DNA from: Ignisphaera sp.
Lineage (GTDB): Archaea > Thermoproteota > Thermoprotei_A > Sulfolobales > Ignisphaeraceae
Direction: 5' to 3'
Length of the DNA: 64,000 nt
Assembly: GCA_038831005.1 (NCBI GenBank)
Contig: JAWBKZ010000004.1
Span: 186,001 to 250,000, forward strand
Shown piece by piece: positions 26,545-38,678 of this stretch; position 1 is the stretch's first letter; every line of letters starts with the position of its first letter. The notes below the pieces were generated by a model. It saw only the letters and a program-made list of their open reading frames with translations, was not told the origin of the DNA and made no database searches. The position numbers and the translations under genes are program-made.

Positions 26545-26603
26545 GGCTAATGAGGTTCGATGGGCGAACTGAGAGATGATGAATTACTGTAGAACTAAAG
26601 CCG
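26545..26603 (+). ncRNA. C/D box sRNA, predicted guide for 16S C1402
   Basis: Boxes in order: a weak C box (ATGAGGT, 26550), D' CTGA (26569-26572), spacer GAG, C' ATGATGA (26576-26582), and D variant CTAA (26595-26598). The D' guide TTCGATGGGCGAA pairs through nine bases with CGCCCATCG in the 16S 3' end; the base opposite the fifth guide position is C at 29339, the equivalent of E. coli C1402, a site known to be 2'-O-methylated in bacteria. The second guide, ATTACTGTAGAA, has no target I could find here. Confidence 0.7.
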
Positions 26604-26661
26604 CGGAAATAGAGAAAACCTAATATAAAGATTTTTAATTTGAGTCCAAGAACAGATGTTA

Positions 26662-26735
26662 GGGCCCGTAGCTCAGCCTGGTGGAGCGCCCGGCTGATAA
26701 CCGGGAGGTCGGGGGTTCGAATCCCCCCGGGCCCA
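26662..26735 (+). tRNA. tRNA-Ile (GAT)
   Basis: Full cloverleaf: acceptor GGGCCCG with CGGGCCC, D arm GCTC, anticodon loop CTGATAA, T loop TTCGAAT. No intron and no encoded CCA (discriminator A followed by TTA). An A+T-rich TATA-like element lies about 30 bp upstream. Confidence 0.97.
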
Positions 26736-26832
26736 TTACTTTCAATAAATATATCAAGATACTTAAGTAGCATTTATAAGCCACTCACCAGCAACACATA
26801 TATGGTTGTCTAAAGAGGTACCAGAAGATTAT

Positions 26833-26944
26833 GCGGGGGTGCCCGAGCTCGGCCAAAGGGGGCGGGCTCAAGGCTTTATTACCTAATGTGGGAGAGACCC
26901 GCTGGCGTAGGCCTGCGTGGGTTCAAATCCCACCCCCCGCACCA
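26833..26944 (+). tRNA. tRNA-Leu (CAA) with a 24-nt intron and encoded CCA
   Basis: Acceptor GCGGGGG pairs with CCCCCGC; long variable arm; T loop TTCAAAT; discriminator A and CCA encoded. The anticodon stem GCGGG (26862-26866) pairs with CCCGC (26898-26902). The intron (about 26873-26896) lies at the canonical 37/38 position after CTCAAG, to be removed by the splicing endonuclease. Confidence 0.93.
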
Positions 26945-27224
26945 CAATTTCTGAAATCATTGCAAACTCATTATACATTTTATTAATTTCATGTCACATG
27001 CCTAGCGTATAGTGATACAAGAATTATATTATCAACATAATCGTTTTAGTAAGAGGTTCCAGATATCTGCAATGCTGTTGTCACTGAATTTCAGGTGATT
27101 TTATGCTATCTTTATAGATGAGTTGATACTTATGATTATTGTGGATCTGATGAAGTGATGCGGCATTGATATTAATATTTCTGTATCTCTCAGCAGACTA
27201 ACTTTAGATCGAGTTGGTGTAGAT
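26945..27224. other. Intergenic stretch
   Basis: A+T-rich. Contains CTGA and GTGATG words near 27155-27170 that suggest a C/D RNA, but the boxes are not correctly spaced. No gene seen. Confidence 0.35.
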
Positions 27225-27425
27225 ATGAACTATAGTCAGGAAAGTGAAGAAACTTGTGGATGGATAATGAGATGCACTATATGTGGAACAACCTGGATTC
27301 TAGAGGTTAGTTTTGATATAAGGGATACCAAAAGACTTTATCATTTTTGTAGAAAATGTAGATCCAATACATTTCACGAAGTTCTAGAGAGAAAGGAAAA
27401 GAGATCAAAATCTGAAACCAAATAA
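27225..27425 (+). CDS. Small zinc-ribbon protein
   Basis: A 66-aa protein with two knuckles, CTICG near residue 17 and CRKCR near residue 46, forming a four-cysteine zinc ribbon, then a basic tail (ERKEKRSKSETK). Probably nucleic-acid binding. Lies between tRNA genes; family not recognised. Confidence 0.6.
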   Translation: MNYSQESEETCGWIMRCTICGTTWILEVSFDIRDTKRLYHFCRKCRSNTFHEVLERKEKRSKSETK

Positions 27426-27467
27426 TGCTTTTAACCCTGTTTATATCACTAACAATACACTTGTGGT

Positions 27468-27543
<76 letters not shown>

Positions 27544-27692
27544 AATATCGCTCTATAATACAACATTATGGAAGTATACCTCACAGCATTCTGTAGTATT
27601 GCTATGTTCATGTAAACAAGTTTTAACCTAGCTAAACTTTATCCAGATATGGATATCATCATATACAGTTTAATTGTTTTTGTATAATAAAG

Positions 27693-27700
27693 CTTATAAG
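27693..27700 (+). promoter_or_regulatory. TATA element of the rRNA operon
   Basis: CTTATAAG matches a strong crenarchaeal TATA box; transcription would start near 27720, about 255 bp before mature 16S. Confidence 0.6.
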
Positions 27701-27721
27701 GTTGTACACACAAAGTTAGGT

Positions 27722-27747
27722 ATCGCGACATATAATCGCGACATATA
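27722..27747 (+). repeat. Tandem 13-mer in the rRNA leader
   Basis: ATCGCGACATATA occurs twice head to tail, directly at and after the predicted transcription start and directly before the G+C-rich leader element. ACATATAA in each copy could act as an extra promoter element. Confidence 0.6.
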
Positions 27748-27749
27748 AT

Positions 27750-27821
27750 CCCGCGGTCCGGCGGCAAAGCTGGACGCGGAGCCATGCTCCGTGAATGAAG
27801 GGCTTGAACTCCAGCCGCGGG
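27750..27821 (+). ncRNA. Unidentified G+C-rich folded element in the rRNA leader
   Basis: A 72-nt G+C-rich island in A+T-rich surroundings. The ends pair (CCCGCGG with CCGCGGG). Inside are a perfect hairpin TCCGGC-GGCAAA-GCTGGA and a second hairpin CGGAGC-CAT-GCTCCG, giving a tRNA-like multi-branch fold, but D, anticodon and T loops do not match tRNA rules and no C/D boxes are present. It could be a leader structure, an assembly aid or an excised small RNA. Confidence 0.45.
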
Positions 27822-27864
27822 TATAGTTACTCATCAAAGCATAAAAAGAAGATATAATCATGGG

Positions 27865-27906
27865 GATCCGATTCAACCCGGGAAACTAACCCGGGGAGAT
27901 CGGATC
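27865..27906 (+). other. Hairpin in the rRNA leader
   Basis: GATCCGAT pairs with ATCGGATC and inside it CCCGGG pairs with CCCGGG around an AAACTAA loop. Its 3' arm abuts the 16S processing stem. Confidence 0.55.
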
Positions 27907-27949
27907 TCACAGGATGTTCGCAATCCAGATCATATAGCAGTACGCTACC
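27904..27949 (+). other. 5' arm of the pre-16S processing stem with bulge-helix-bulge
   Basis: AGGATGTTCGCAATCCAGA (27911-27929) and GCAGTACGCTACC (27937-27949) pair perfectly with 29513-29531 and 29493-29505. Between them TCAT pairs with GTGA, leaving three-base bulges ATA (27934-27936) and AGT (29510-29512): an exact bulge-helix-bulge, the substrate of the archaeal splicing endonuclease. Confidence 0.9.
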
Positions 27950-27974
27950 GCAGCCCCGCGGCCTTGCGGCCGCG

Positions 27975-29480
<1,506 letters not shown>

Positions 29481-29492
29481 ATTAGGGTATGT

Positions 29493-29540
29493 GGTAGCGT
29501 ACTGCGTGAAGTTCTGGATTGCGAACATCCTAGTGAGGTC
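29493..29540 (+). other. 3' arm of the pre-16S processing stem
   Basis: Pairs with 27904-27949 as described there; GTGAGGTC at the outer end continues the helix with one G-T pair. Confidence 0.88.
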
Positions 29541-29593
29541 TAGAACCCCAATTTTATGGGGGGTTTAGACTGATATGCGAGTATTATGCGATG

Positions 29594-29632
29594 AGCGCTA
29601 TGCAGATCCAGTGTAAACCAGCTCCGCCTCAT
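29594..29632 (+). other. 5' arm of the pre-23S processing stem with bulge-helix-bulge
   Basis: GCGCTATGCAGATCCA (outer) and CCAGCTCCGCCTCAT (inner, 29618-29632) pair with 32734-32749 and 32712-32726. GTGT (29611-29614) pairs with GCAT (32727-32730), leaving bulges AAA (29615-29617) and ATT (32731-32733). Confidence 0.85.
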
Positions 29633-29634
29633 GT

Positions 29635-32711
<3,077 letters not shown>

Positions 32712-32750
32712 ATGAGGTGGGGCTGGGCATATTTGGGTCTGCATAGCGTG
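32712..32750 (+). other. 3' arm of the pre-23S processing stem
   Basis: Pairs with 29594-29632; see that entry. Confidence 0.83.
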
Positions 32751-32920
32751 AGTAATGTAATGGGATCTAACTCCATAATCTCATTTCTGTTGGCTTCTGT
32801 CTGCTTTTGGTTTCGAATCGCTTGCTATGAACTTATTACATACCTAGTTAATATTGATTGTTATGTGTCTCTGTATATTTTTAAGTTGGGTCAGCCCTAC
32901 ATGTGATAGGTGGTGAAGAG

Positions 32921-33217
32921 ATGTCGATGAGTACATCGAAGAAGACAGTAGATGAAAAACATAAAGAGGCTAAAAAACAGTGGGTTCAGAAGATGATCAG
33001 AAGTGCGAAACTTCATCACAAAGTATGTCCCTTCTACGATAGGAAGAAGAAGTTCTGCTTTATTAAACTTGGCGAAAGATGTCCTTATGATGGTAAGTTC
33101 GACAACTGTTCAGTATTTGTTGAGTTTTTGGAGAAAAGGTATGACGAGATTGTTGAATCGGGTAAACCTTTACCGATAGATTTTGAGGATCCCTTGGTTC
33201 AATTTGGTGTTACATAG
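32921..33217 (+). CDS. Small cysteine-motif protein
   Basis: A 98-aa basic protein with four cysteines in a compact pattern: VCPFYDRKKKFCFIKLGERC, then PYDGKFDNC, a likely zinc or cluster site. It ends in a charged stretch. Start at ATG 32921, behind a strong AGGTGGTGA site, rather than 32903. It lies 12 bp before argS and is probably cotranscribed. Not recognised beyond that. Confidence 0.7.
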   Translation: MSMSTSKKTVDEKHKEAKKQWVQKMIRSAKLHHKVCPFYDRKKKFCFIKLGERCPYDGKFDNCSVFVEFLEKRYDEIVESGKPLPIDFEDPLVQFGVT

Positions 33218-33229
33218 GTAGATAAAGAG

Positions 33230-35155
33230 ATGGGTATAGATATTGACAATTCTTTTGAATATGTTAGACTATGTATAGCTCAAGAAGTATCGAGAGCTCT
33301 AGGGATATCCATAAACAATATACTTCAAGGATTTGAAATTCCTAGAGAAGAGTATGGAGATCTTTCCATAGTGCTACCTAAAGCAGGAATCGATCCAAGT
33401 CTAGCTGAAAGAGTTGCTGAAGCTACTAGAAAATGTAATGTTGTCTCTAATGTTCATACAGTCGGTATATACGTGAACATACATTTCGAGAGAAGGCTCT
33501 TCACCAAAGCGCTATTCAACTCGCTAGTCAGTAATAAAGAGCGGTTCGGAATCTATGTAGATCCTGAGCCAAAGAGAATTGTAGTAGAATTTGTTTCAGC
33601 AAATCCTCTACATCCTCTACACATAGGTGCTGCAAGAAATGCTGCTCTAGGCTGTTTTCTAACCAACATACTTAGGTTGTGTGGAAATAGAGTTCAAGCG
33701 AGATTCTATATCAATGATGTTGGTAGACAAGTAGCGTTACTAGCTCTAGGAGCTCTACAGCTTCGTAATGCTCTACCAAACAAAATGAAGCCTGACCACT
33801 GGATAGGTCTTGTTTATGCTATAACAAATACTGTAGCAGAGATTAAGAACATAAAGAAGAAGCTAGAGCATGCTAGTGTTAGAGAAAGAGAAGAACTACA
33901 GAAAGAGCTAGATGAGCTTCTAGTTGATGCATCAAAATTGAGGAAACAAGCACCAGAGATATTCGACACCATAGCTGAAAAACTGAAGGATATTGATGTA
34001 GATGCCGAAGTATCCAAGATAATGAAGAGCTACGAATCTAGAGATCCTGAGATAAGCAGGTTCATAAGAGAACTCGTATCTACGTGTATAGATGGCTTTA
34101 AACAGACTTTGAGTAGATTTGGTGTAGAGATAGATGTTTGGGATTGGGAAAGCGATCTAGTCTGGAGTGGTGAAGTAGATAATATAATAGACTCTCTAGA
34201 GAAAAGCCCTCTAATAGTTGTACATAAAGGTGTCTCAGCTCTAGACATAGGGAAAATAGCTGAAGATCCTGCTCTAAGGAAGGCTTTGTCGATAGGTAGA
34301 GACCTAGAGATACCGCCACTAATATTCAAGAGAAGTGATGGAACGACACTCTATACCGTAAGAGATATAGCGTATACATTAAGAAAGTTCCGTGAATTTC
34401 AGGCAGATAAAGTCATAAACGTTATTGCATCAGAACAAAAGCTACCACAAGCACAACTAAAATTAGCTCTATACGTCCTAGGGTACAAGAGAGAAGCAGA
34501 AAACCTCATCCACTATAGCTACGAGATAGTTACTATTGAGGGCACGAAGATGAGTTCGAGAAGAGGAAGACTAATTTCGTTGGACGAGATACTAGATATA
34601 GCTAAAGATAGAGCACTAGCAGAACTAGAGGCAAGAGGAAGCAAATCTGAAGAGAAAGCCGAAAAAATAGGTGTAGCAGCTGTAAAGTTCTATCTGTTAT
34701 CATCATCGCCATCAAAACCGCTTAAGTTCTCATGGAAATTAGCTCTAGACTTCGAAAAGAATTCAGCTCCATATCTGCTATACACATATGCCAGAACTGA
34801 AGGAATATTTAGAAAAGCTTCAGAATACGGTATAGATATAGATCCTGTAAAACTTCTAGACAGAGCTGACGAAGGTTTTGCGTCTACAGATCAGAGGAGG
34901 TGGAGGTTAGTTAAGCTTGTGGCACAGTTCCATGATACAGTATACAATACTTACATGAGCCTAGACCCATCAATTCTAGTCGTCTATACCTTAAAGCTAG
35001 CAGATGAATTCAATTCGTGGTATAACGATGAACCCATACTGCTTGAAGAAAATGAAAACATAAGAGCATCAAAGTTATTGCTTACATATGGCGTGAATAT
35101 AGTCCTTAAGAATTCGCTTAGAATCTTAGGTATAGAACCTCTTGAGAAGATATAG
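33230..35155 (+). CDS. argS: Arginyl-tRNA synthetase
   Basis: A 641-aa class Ia synthetase charging tRNA-Arg. It has the N-terminal Add-1 domain, the HIGH-type motif NPLHPLHIGAARN near residues 124-136, the KMSKS-type GTKMSSRRGRL near residue 437, and a helical DALR anticodon-binding domain at the C-terminus (YLLYTYARTEGI). A charged helical insert at about 200-260 is longer than in bacteria, as often seen in archaea. Length fits. Confidence 0.95.
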   Translation: MGIDIDNSFEYVRLCIAQEVSRALGISINNILQGFEIPREEYGDLSIVLPKAGIDPSLAERVAEATRKCNVVSNVHTVGIYVNIHFERRLFTKALFNSLVSNKERFGIYVDPEPKRIVVEFVSANPLHPLHIGAARNAALGCFLTNILRLCGNRVQARFYINDVGRQVALLALGALQLRNALPNKMKPDHWIGLVYAITNTVAEIKNIKKKLEHASVREREELQKELDELLVDASKLRKQAPEIFDTIAEKLKDIDVDAEVSKIMKSYESRDPEISRFIRELVSTCIDGFKQTLSRFGVEIDVWDWESDLVWSGEVDNIIDSLEKSPLIVVHKGVSALDIGKIAEDPALRKALSIGRDLEIPPLIFKRSDGTTLYTVRDIAYTLRKFREFQADKVINVIASEQKLPQAQLKLALYVLGYKREAENLIHYSYEIVTIEGTKMSSRRGRLISLDEILDIAKDRALAELEARGSKSEEKAEKIGVAAVKFYLLSSSPSKPLKFSWKLALDFEKNSAPYLLYTYARTEGIFRKASEYGIDIDPVKLLDRADEGFASTDQRRWRLVKLVAQFHDTVYNTYMSLDPSILVVYTLKLADEFNSWYNDEPILLEENENIRASKLLLTYGVNIVLKNSLRILGIEPLEKI

Positions 35156-35156
35156 C

Positions 35157-35405
35157 ATGAGATGTTTAAATATGGTTAATAGAGATTCATGTTCTGAGAC
35201 AAAGTCTATACTCGATATAGAGGGTTATAGTCAAGTTGGTATGGTAGTTGGTATAAAGATGGATAAATGTGGTAAGAATAGAATTAGACTTATAGTAGAA
35301 CTTACAAATAAGCAGAACATATGCAGTCCATGTATTCCAGAAGCTGTAGCTAAGCAAAGTATGAAGGTTCTAGAGCTTTATTCAAAAATTATAAAGCTTG
35401 TATAA
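35157..35405 (+). CDS. Small hypothetical protein
   Basis: An 82-aa frame beginning directly after argS (its first codon follows the argS stop by one base). It has a beta-rich core (GMVVGIKMDKCGKNRIRLIV) and four cysteines without a zinc-ribbon spacing. Codon use resembles its neighbours. Not recognised; probably translated with argS. Confidence 0.5.
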   Translation: MRCLNMVNRDSCSETKSILDIEGYSQVGMVVGIKMDKCGKNRIRLIVELTNKQNICSPCIPEAVAKQSMKVLELYSKIIKLV

Positions 35406-35423
35406 CGGTGATAGATATAGAGA

Positions 35424-35490
35424 TAGGTGATGATTGGTATTACCTCGTAGCGTAATATGCGCGATGAAGAAGATACCAGAAGCTGAAGCA
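35424..35490 (+). ncRNA. Candidate C/D box sRNA, 16S 530-loop guide
   Basis: C box GTGATGA (35427-35433), guide TTGGTATTACCT, then C' ATGAAGA (35464-35470, one mismatch), a 12-nt guide AGATACCAGAAG and D CTGA (35483-35486). The first guide pairs with ten bases GGTAATACCA of 16S (28460-28469). Weak points are the unclear D' box and a long spacer before C', which could fold as a small hairpin (GCG...CGC). Confidence 0.5.
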
Positions 35491-35569
35491 GTGTACCATG
35501 ATTTAGATATGTTTTTAAACCTAGTAAGTAGAAAGGATAAAGCCCAGTCCAGATTCGAGGTGTCTATCA

Positions 35570-35854
35570 ATGCGATTCTGCCCTAAATGTGGAGGTCTAT
35601 TAGTACCTCAAAAGAAGGGTGAGGAAGCGGTTCTTAGATGCTCTAAATGTGGGTACGAAATACAGCAACAGGGAACAGGATACAGATTAGCTACACAACA
35701 ACCGCCACCAAAAGTTTTAACAACATCTGTTGTAAGTGAAGAGAAAAAGGGAGGAAGAAAGAAGGAGGAACTAGAGCAAGAGAGGGAAGAATACTATAAA
35801 GAGCTCTTCATGGAGCTCCTCCGCGAGGAGGAGTACGGTGGTGAAGAAACATAA
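35570..35854 (+). CDS. TFS/RpoM-like zinc-ribbon protein
   Basis: A 94-aa protein whose N-terminus ([13 protein letters not shown] ... LRCSKCGYE) is a four-cysteine zinc ribbon like the first ribbon of transcription factor S and RNA polymerase subunit M. The C-terminal half is a charged helix ([17 protein letters not shown]) instead of the second, catalytic ribbon, so it cannot be a complete cleavage factor. May bind RNA polymerase or RNA. Confidence 0.65.
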   Translation: MRFCPKCGGLLVPQKKGEEAVLRCSKCGYEIQQQGTGYRLATQQPPPKVLTTSVVSEEKKGGRKKEELEQEREEYYKELFMELLREEEYGGEET

Positions 35855-35958
35855 CGTTAAAGCATGTAATAGATCTTGTTGATAAATCAGAAAGAATATC
35901 AAGCAACATAGCGCAAAACATCAAGGACCATTTTTCCAGATATGAGAAAATAGTTATA

Positions 35959-36801
35959 ATGTATTGTGGTACAACAAGAGGATTAGCGACCTATATAGGT
36001 ATTCTTCTCAAGATCTCTAAACCTAGTCTCAACATACTTACGCTAGATGCTGAATACTGTCACAATATTGTGGTGCCATACATAGCTGAAGACATAGATA
36101 AAGTTGTTCTGGTGTCAAGTCCAGCAAGCGTCAATTGTGTGTATAGAGTGGCACAAACGGTATCAACTATGGGATTAGATACCTTAATGTTTTTACCAAC
36201 AACTGTAGCATCGTTAATAAGAGGAAGGGTAGACGTCAGTTCAGAAAAGTTAGAGATTATAGAAATAGAGAGCACTATTTATAGGGTAACAGTTCTGCAG
36301 ACTTTCTTGCGTATAGCTCTATATATTGGTGGAAAAAGTGTAGCAAGAATACGCAGGATAGAAAAAGAGCTAGAGCTAAAAAGTATCGTTAATGAACTCG
36401 TAGAGAAATATGCTCATGAACTATCTATGTATAGAGATGTGAAGCATATAGCAGTATCTAAAGCTCTTACTATTGTAGGAGAAGAACTTGTTGATAGAGG
36501 TGTACAAGCATTTATCATAAATGAAAGCTTTGGTATTCAAAAAATTGAGGCACCCCTTTTTCTAATATATACATCAGTTGAAGAACACATAGTAAACGAA
36601 TTTGTTTTAAACCTAGTGAGAAACGGTGTAGAACGGAGTAACATTATGCATTTAAGAATAAACGTAGACCCATTTACTGCACCCATATACAGCATTATAA
36701 TCATGTGCTACATAATGTCTAGTGAGGATAAGGTCAACGATAAACTTAAAGCCTCAGAGTACGGATCTAATATGAATGTGACAACATCGGTGCCGGGGTA
36801 G
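35959..36801 (+). CDS. SIS-domain-like protein with uncertain start
   Basis: A 280-aa alpha/beta protein. IVIMYCGTTRGLATYIG looks like the sugar-phosphate-binding start of an SIS domain, and KVVLVSSPASVNCVYRV could be its second loop; the C-terminal half looks like a second, diverged copy. The frame is open upstream to 35845 and reads VIDLVDKSERISSNIAQN, a plausible first helix, but holds no ATG, GTG or TTG before 35959. An ATA codon at 35851 overlaps the previous stop. The stop codon lies inside tRNA-Asn. Confidence 0.5.
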   Translation: MYCGTTRGLATYIGILLKISKPSLNILTLDAEYCHNIVVPYIAEDIDKVVLVSSPASVNCVYRVAQTVSTMGLDTLMFLPTTVASLIRGRVDVSSEKLEIIEIESTIYRVTVLQTFLRIALYIGGKSVARIRRIEKELELKSIVNELVEKYAHELSMYRDVKHIAVSKALTIVGEELVDRGVQAFIINESFGIQKIEAPLFLIYTSVEEHIVNEFVLNLVRNGVERSNIMHLRINVDPFTAPIYSIIIMCYIMSSEDKVNDKLKASEYGSNMNVTTSVPG

Positions 36802-36864
36802 CTCAGCTGGTAGAGCGCGGGGCTGTTAACCCCGTGGTCGGAGGTTCGAATCCTCCCCCCGGCG
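36792..36864 (+). tRNA. tRNA-Asn (GTT)
   Basis: Acceptor GCCGGGG with CCCCGGC, D arm GCTC/GAGC, anticodon arm CGGGG-CTGTTAA-CCCCG, T arm GGAGG-TTCGAAT-CCTCC, discriminator G, no intron. Its first ten bases overlap the end of the preceding protein gene, whose TAG is the tRNA's own GGGGTAGC. Confidence 0.96.
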
Positions 36865-36960
36865 CCTTAAACCCGCATCCATAGTGTCTGTGTCTTGATG
36901 ATCTTTTTCCATAAAATTCGCTTACATGTGTCTGATGATGAAGCTCGAAAGGGTTGAAAT

Positions 36961-37608
36961 GTGATAGACTCGCGCAGGTCTGAAGTATTGAAGGTTTTTC
37001 TTGGGGTGACTGGTGCTAGTGGATGTGTGCTTGCTATAAGGTTTGCAGAACTACTGAAGAAACTGAATTCATATATAGTGGCATCGTACACTTCTAATGC
37101 TCTTCTTGTAGCAGATAGCGAGTGTGTATCTAGAGAATGGTTCATATCTAAACTAGGTGAATATGTGGATGAGTTGTATGATGAAAATAGAATCGATGCA
37201 TCTGTAGCCAGTAGTAGCAACACTCTTGATGCATATATACTTATTCCTGCATCTATAAAAACTCTAGCACTGATTGTAAACGGAATTGGATCAAACCTTA
37301 TTACCAGAGCCATACTTAATGGGCTTAGAATGAAGAGAAAAGTAATAGCCATTGTTAGAGAATCTCCTCTTGGCGAAATAGAGCTCAAGATATTGTATAG
37401 AGCAGCTAGAGCTGGAGTAGCCATTATACCAGCTGTGATAGGTTTCTATGCATATCCACAAAATATAAGAGATGTGGTAGACTTTATCATCGGTAAAGTA
37501 TTTGATGTTCTTGAACTACACAGCAATCTCTATAGGAGGTGGAAAAGTGCTAAGGAACCTAAAATACAAGATCCTTGCCAAATCCTTTACGGCTTAAAAG
37601 ATTCTTGA
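36961..37608 (+). CDS. ubiX: UbiX-like flavin prenyltransferase
   Basis: A 215-aa flavoprotein of the UbiX/Pad1 family, which prenylates FMN to make the cofactor for UbiD decarboxylases. Marks are VTGASGCVLAIRFAELL at the N-terminus, SSSNTLDAYILIPASIKTLA, and RESPLGEIELKILYRAARAG with the conserved Arg-Glu-Pro-like region. GTG start. Its 3' end overlaps a convergent minus-strand gene by 50 bp. No ubiD is in the window. Confidence 0.85.
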   Translation: MIDSRRSEVLKVFLGVTGASGCVLAIRFAELLKKLNSYIVASYTSNALLVADSECVSREWFISKLGEYVDELYDENRIDASVASSSNTLDAYILIPASIKTLALIVNGIGSNLITRAILNGLRMKRKVIAIVRESPLGEIELKILYRAARAGVAIIPAVIGFYAYPQNIRDVVDFIIGKVFDVLELHSNLYRRWKSAKEPKIQDPCQILYGLKDS

Positions 37609-38053
37609 GATTCCTGTTGTCCTCGCTTCTCTCCAACTCCTTCAGAAACATATCCTCCTTCTGGGTATCACTTTTTGCAACAGCAAGACATTTACCATCG
37701 GGCAACAAGTATCTTTGTAAACATGATGAATACTGACACTTATACGAGATACAAGAATCTTTAACCCATTTACAGAAAGCCGTAGATCTTCCATTAATAA
37801 GTTTAACCTCAAGCGCTTTTTTAGTACACCTAAAGAAGGAGCACATAGGGTTACACATACCGTTTACAGGTTTTGGTTGAACGTCTTTACGTTCTTCATA
37901 TTGTTGCTGCCTAGGCAATCTAGTGAAATGATTATCTCTATATCGATGTTCCTCTACACGTTTTCTTTCTCTATAATCTTTAAAGTGTTGAGGCTTTTGT
38001 TGGCTGTATCTACTGTCTTTAGAATGCTTTATAGCTGATTCATCGTCTTTCAA
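37559..38053 (-). CDS. Cysteine-rich protein with basic disordered N-terminus
   Basis: A 164-aa protein. Residues 1-60 are charged, rich in Arg, Gln and His and probably disordered. The middle (about 65-122) has nine cysteines: CNPMCSFFRC, FCKWVKDSC, YKCQYSSC and DGKC, suggesting zinc or iron-sulfur binding. A basic tail follows. Last gene of a minus-strand row that includes endA and glyS; an RNA-linked role is possible but unproven. Confidence 0.6.
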   Translation of the reverse strand: MKDDESAIKHSKDSRYSQQKPQHFKDYRERKRVEEHRYRDNHFTRLPRQQQYEERKDVQPKPVNGMCNPMCSFFRCTKKALEVKLINGRSTAFCKWVKDSCISYKCQYSSCLQRYLLPDGKCLAVAKSDTQKEDMFLKELERSEDNRNLKNLLSRKGFGKDLVF

Positions 38054-38111
38054 AAGGATTCACCATGACTTTAAATACCTAGACTTTCGGGTTTTCACCT
38101 AAGGTCTACTT

Positions 38112-38678
38112 CTACAACTTAATCCACTTAAAAACTATATAACGTATATTGTTGTCATCTCTATCCACGATAGCTAGTACAGAGTGCTTCCTTACACTGT
38201 GGCTAACTCTACCAAGAGCTACTATATCTGTAGGCTTAATTTTGTGTTCTTTAGATACAACAGTAACAACATAGGGTGCATGTTCGTATCCTGGTCCCAC
38301 AGTATATACAGTAAAATCTGCTCCATATTTAGTTCCACCCCTTATGATATAGTTACGATCCCTTAGATATTCATAAACATGATACTTAATATCAAAATCA
38401 TGTGAAACATCTCTACAAAAACTCCATAGTTTATCACAGTCGATAGATTCGCCATTGATACTTACCTCAGCTAAACCTTTCCTACACATGTAGAGAGTTT
38501 CGTACATGGATAAAACTAAAGGTTCTTGATAGCTCTGATCAATCTTAGGTTTTGAGATAGATAGTGGTTTACCGTAGAATCGTTTGAAGAGGACATCGCT
38601 CTGGATTTTATCTAATACTAGGGACTTTCTACCAACAACATCTATCTTGGCTATGTAGTTCTTATCGTATACAGCCAT
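38112..38678 (-). CDS. endA: tRNA-splicing endonuclease
   Basis: A 188-aa endonuclease that cuts bulge-helix-bulge RNA. The catalytic domain has the triad: Tyr in GTKYGADFTVY, His in YEHAPYVV and Lys in SHSVRKHSVLAIV, after the strand YHVYEYLRDRNYIIRG. At this length it is the single-domain crenarchaeal alpha subunit, which normally works with a second subunit (not seen here). Its substrates in this window are the tRNA-Leu intron, the split tRNA-Gln halves and both rRNA processing stems. Start overlaps the upstream gene by 28 bp. Confidence 0.92.
   Translation of the reverse strand: MAVYDKNYIAKIDVVGRKSLVLDKIQSDVLFKRFYGKPLSISKPKIDQSYQEPLVLSMYETLYMCRKGLAEVSINGESIDCDKLWSFCRDVSHDFDIKYHVYEYLRDRNYIIRGGTKYGADFTVYTVGPGYEHAPYVVTVVSKEHKIKPTDIVALGRVSHSVRKHSVLAIVDRDDNNIRYIVFKWIKL

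Noticed and set aside
27100-27200. Possible C/D sRNA (CTGA, GTGATG words)
   Set aside because: Guide lengths are 8 and 19 nt and there is no final D box.
27750-27821. Reading the leader element as a tRNA gene
   Set aside because: End stems pair, but the position before the would-be anticodon is C rather than T, there is no GG in the D loop and no T-loop consensus on either strand.
36885-36960. Possible C/D sRNA before ubiX (TGATGATGA with a 12-nt stretch to TTGA)
   Set aside because: The D' and C' boxes would overlap, the upstream C box is 30 nt from the next box, and no rRNA or tRNA target was found.
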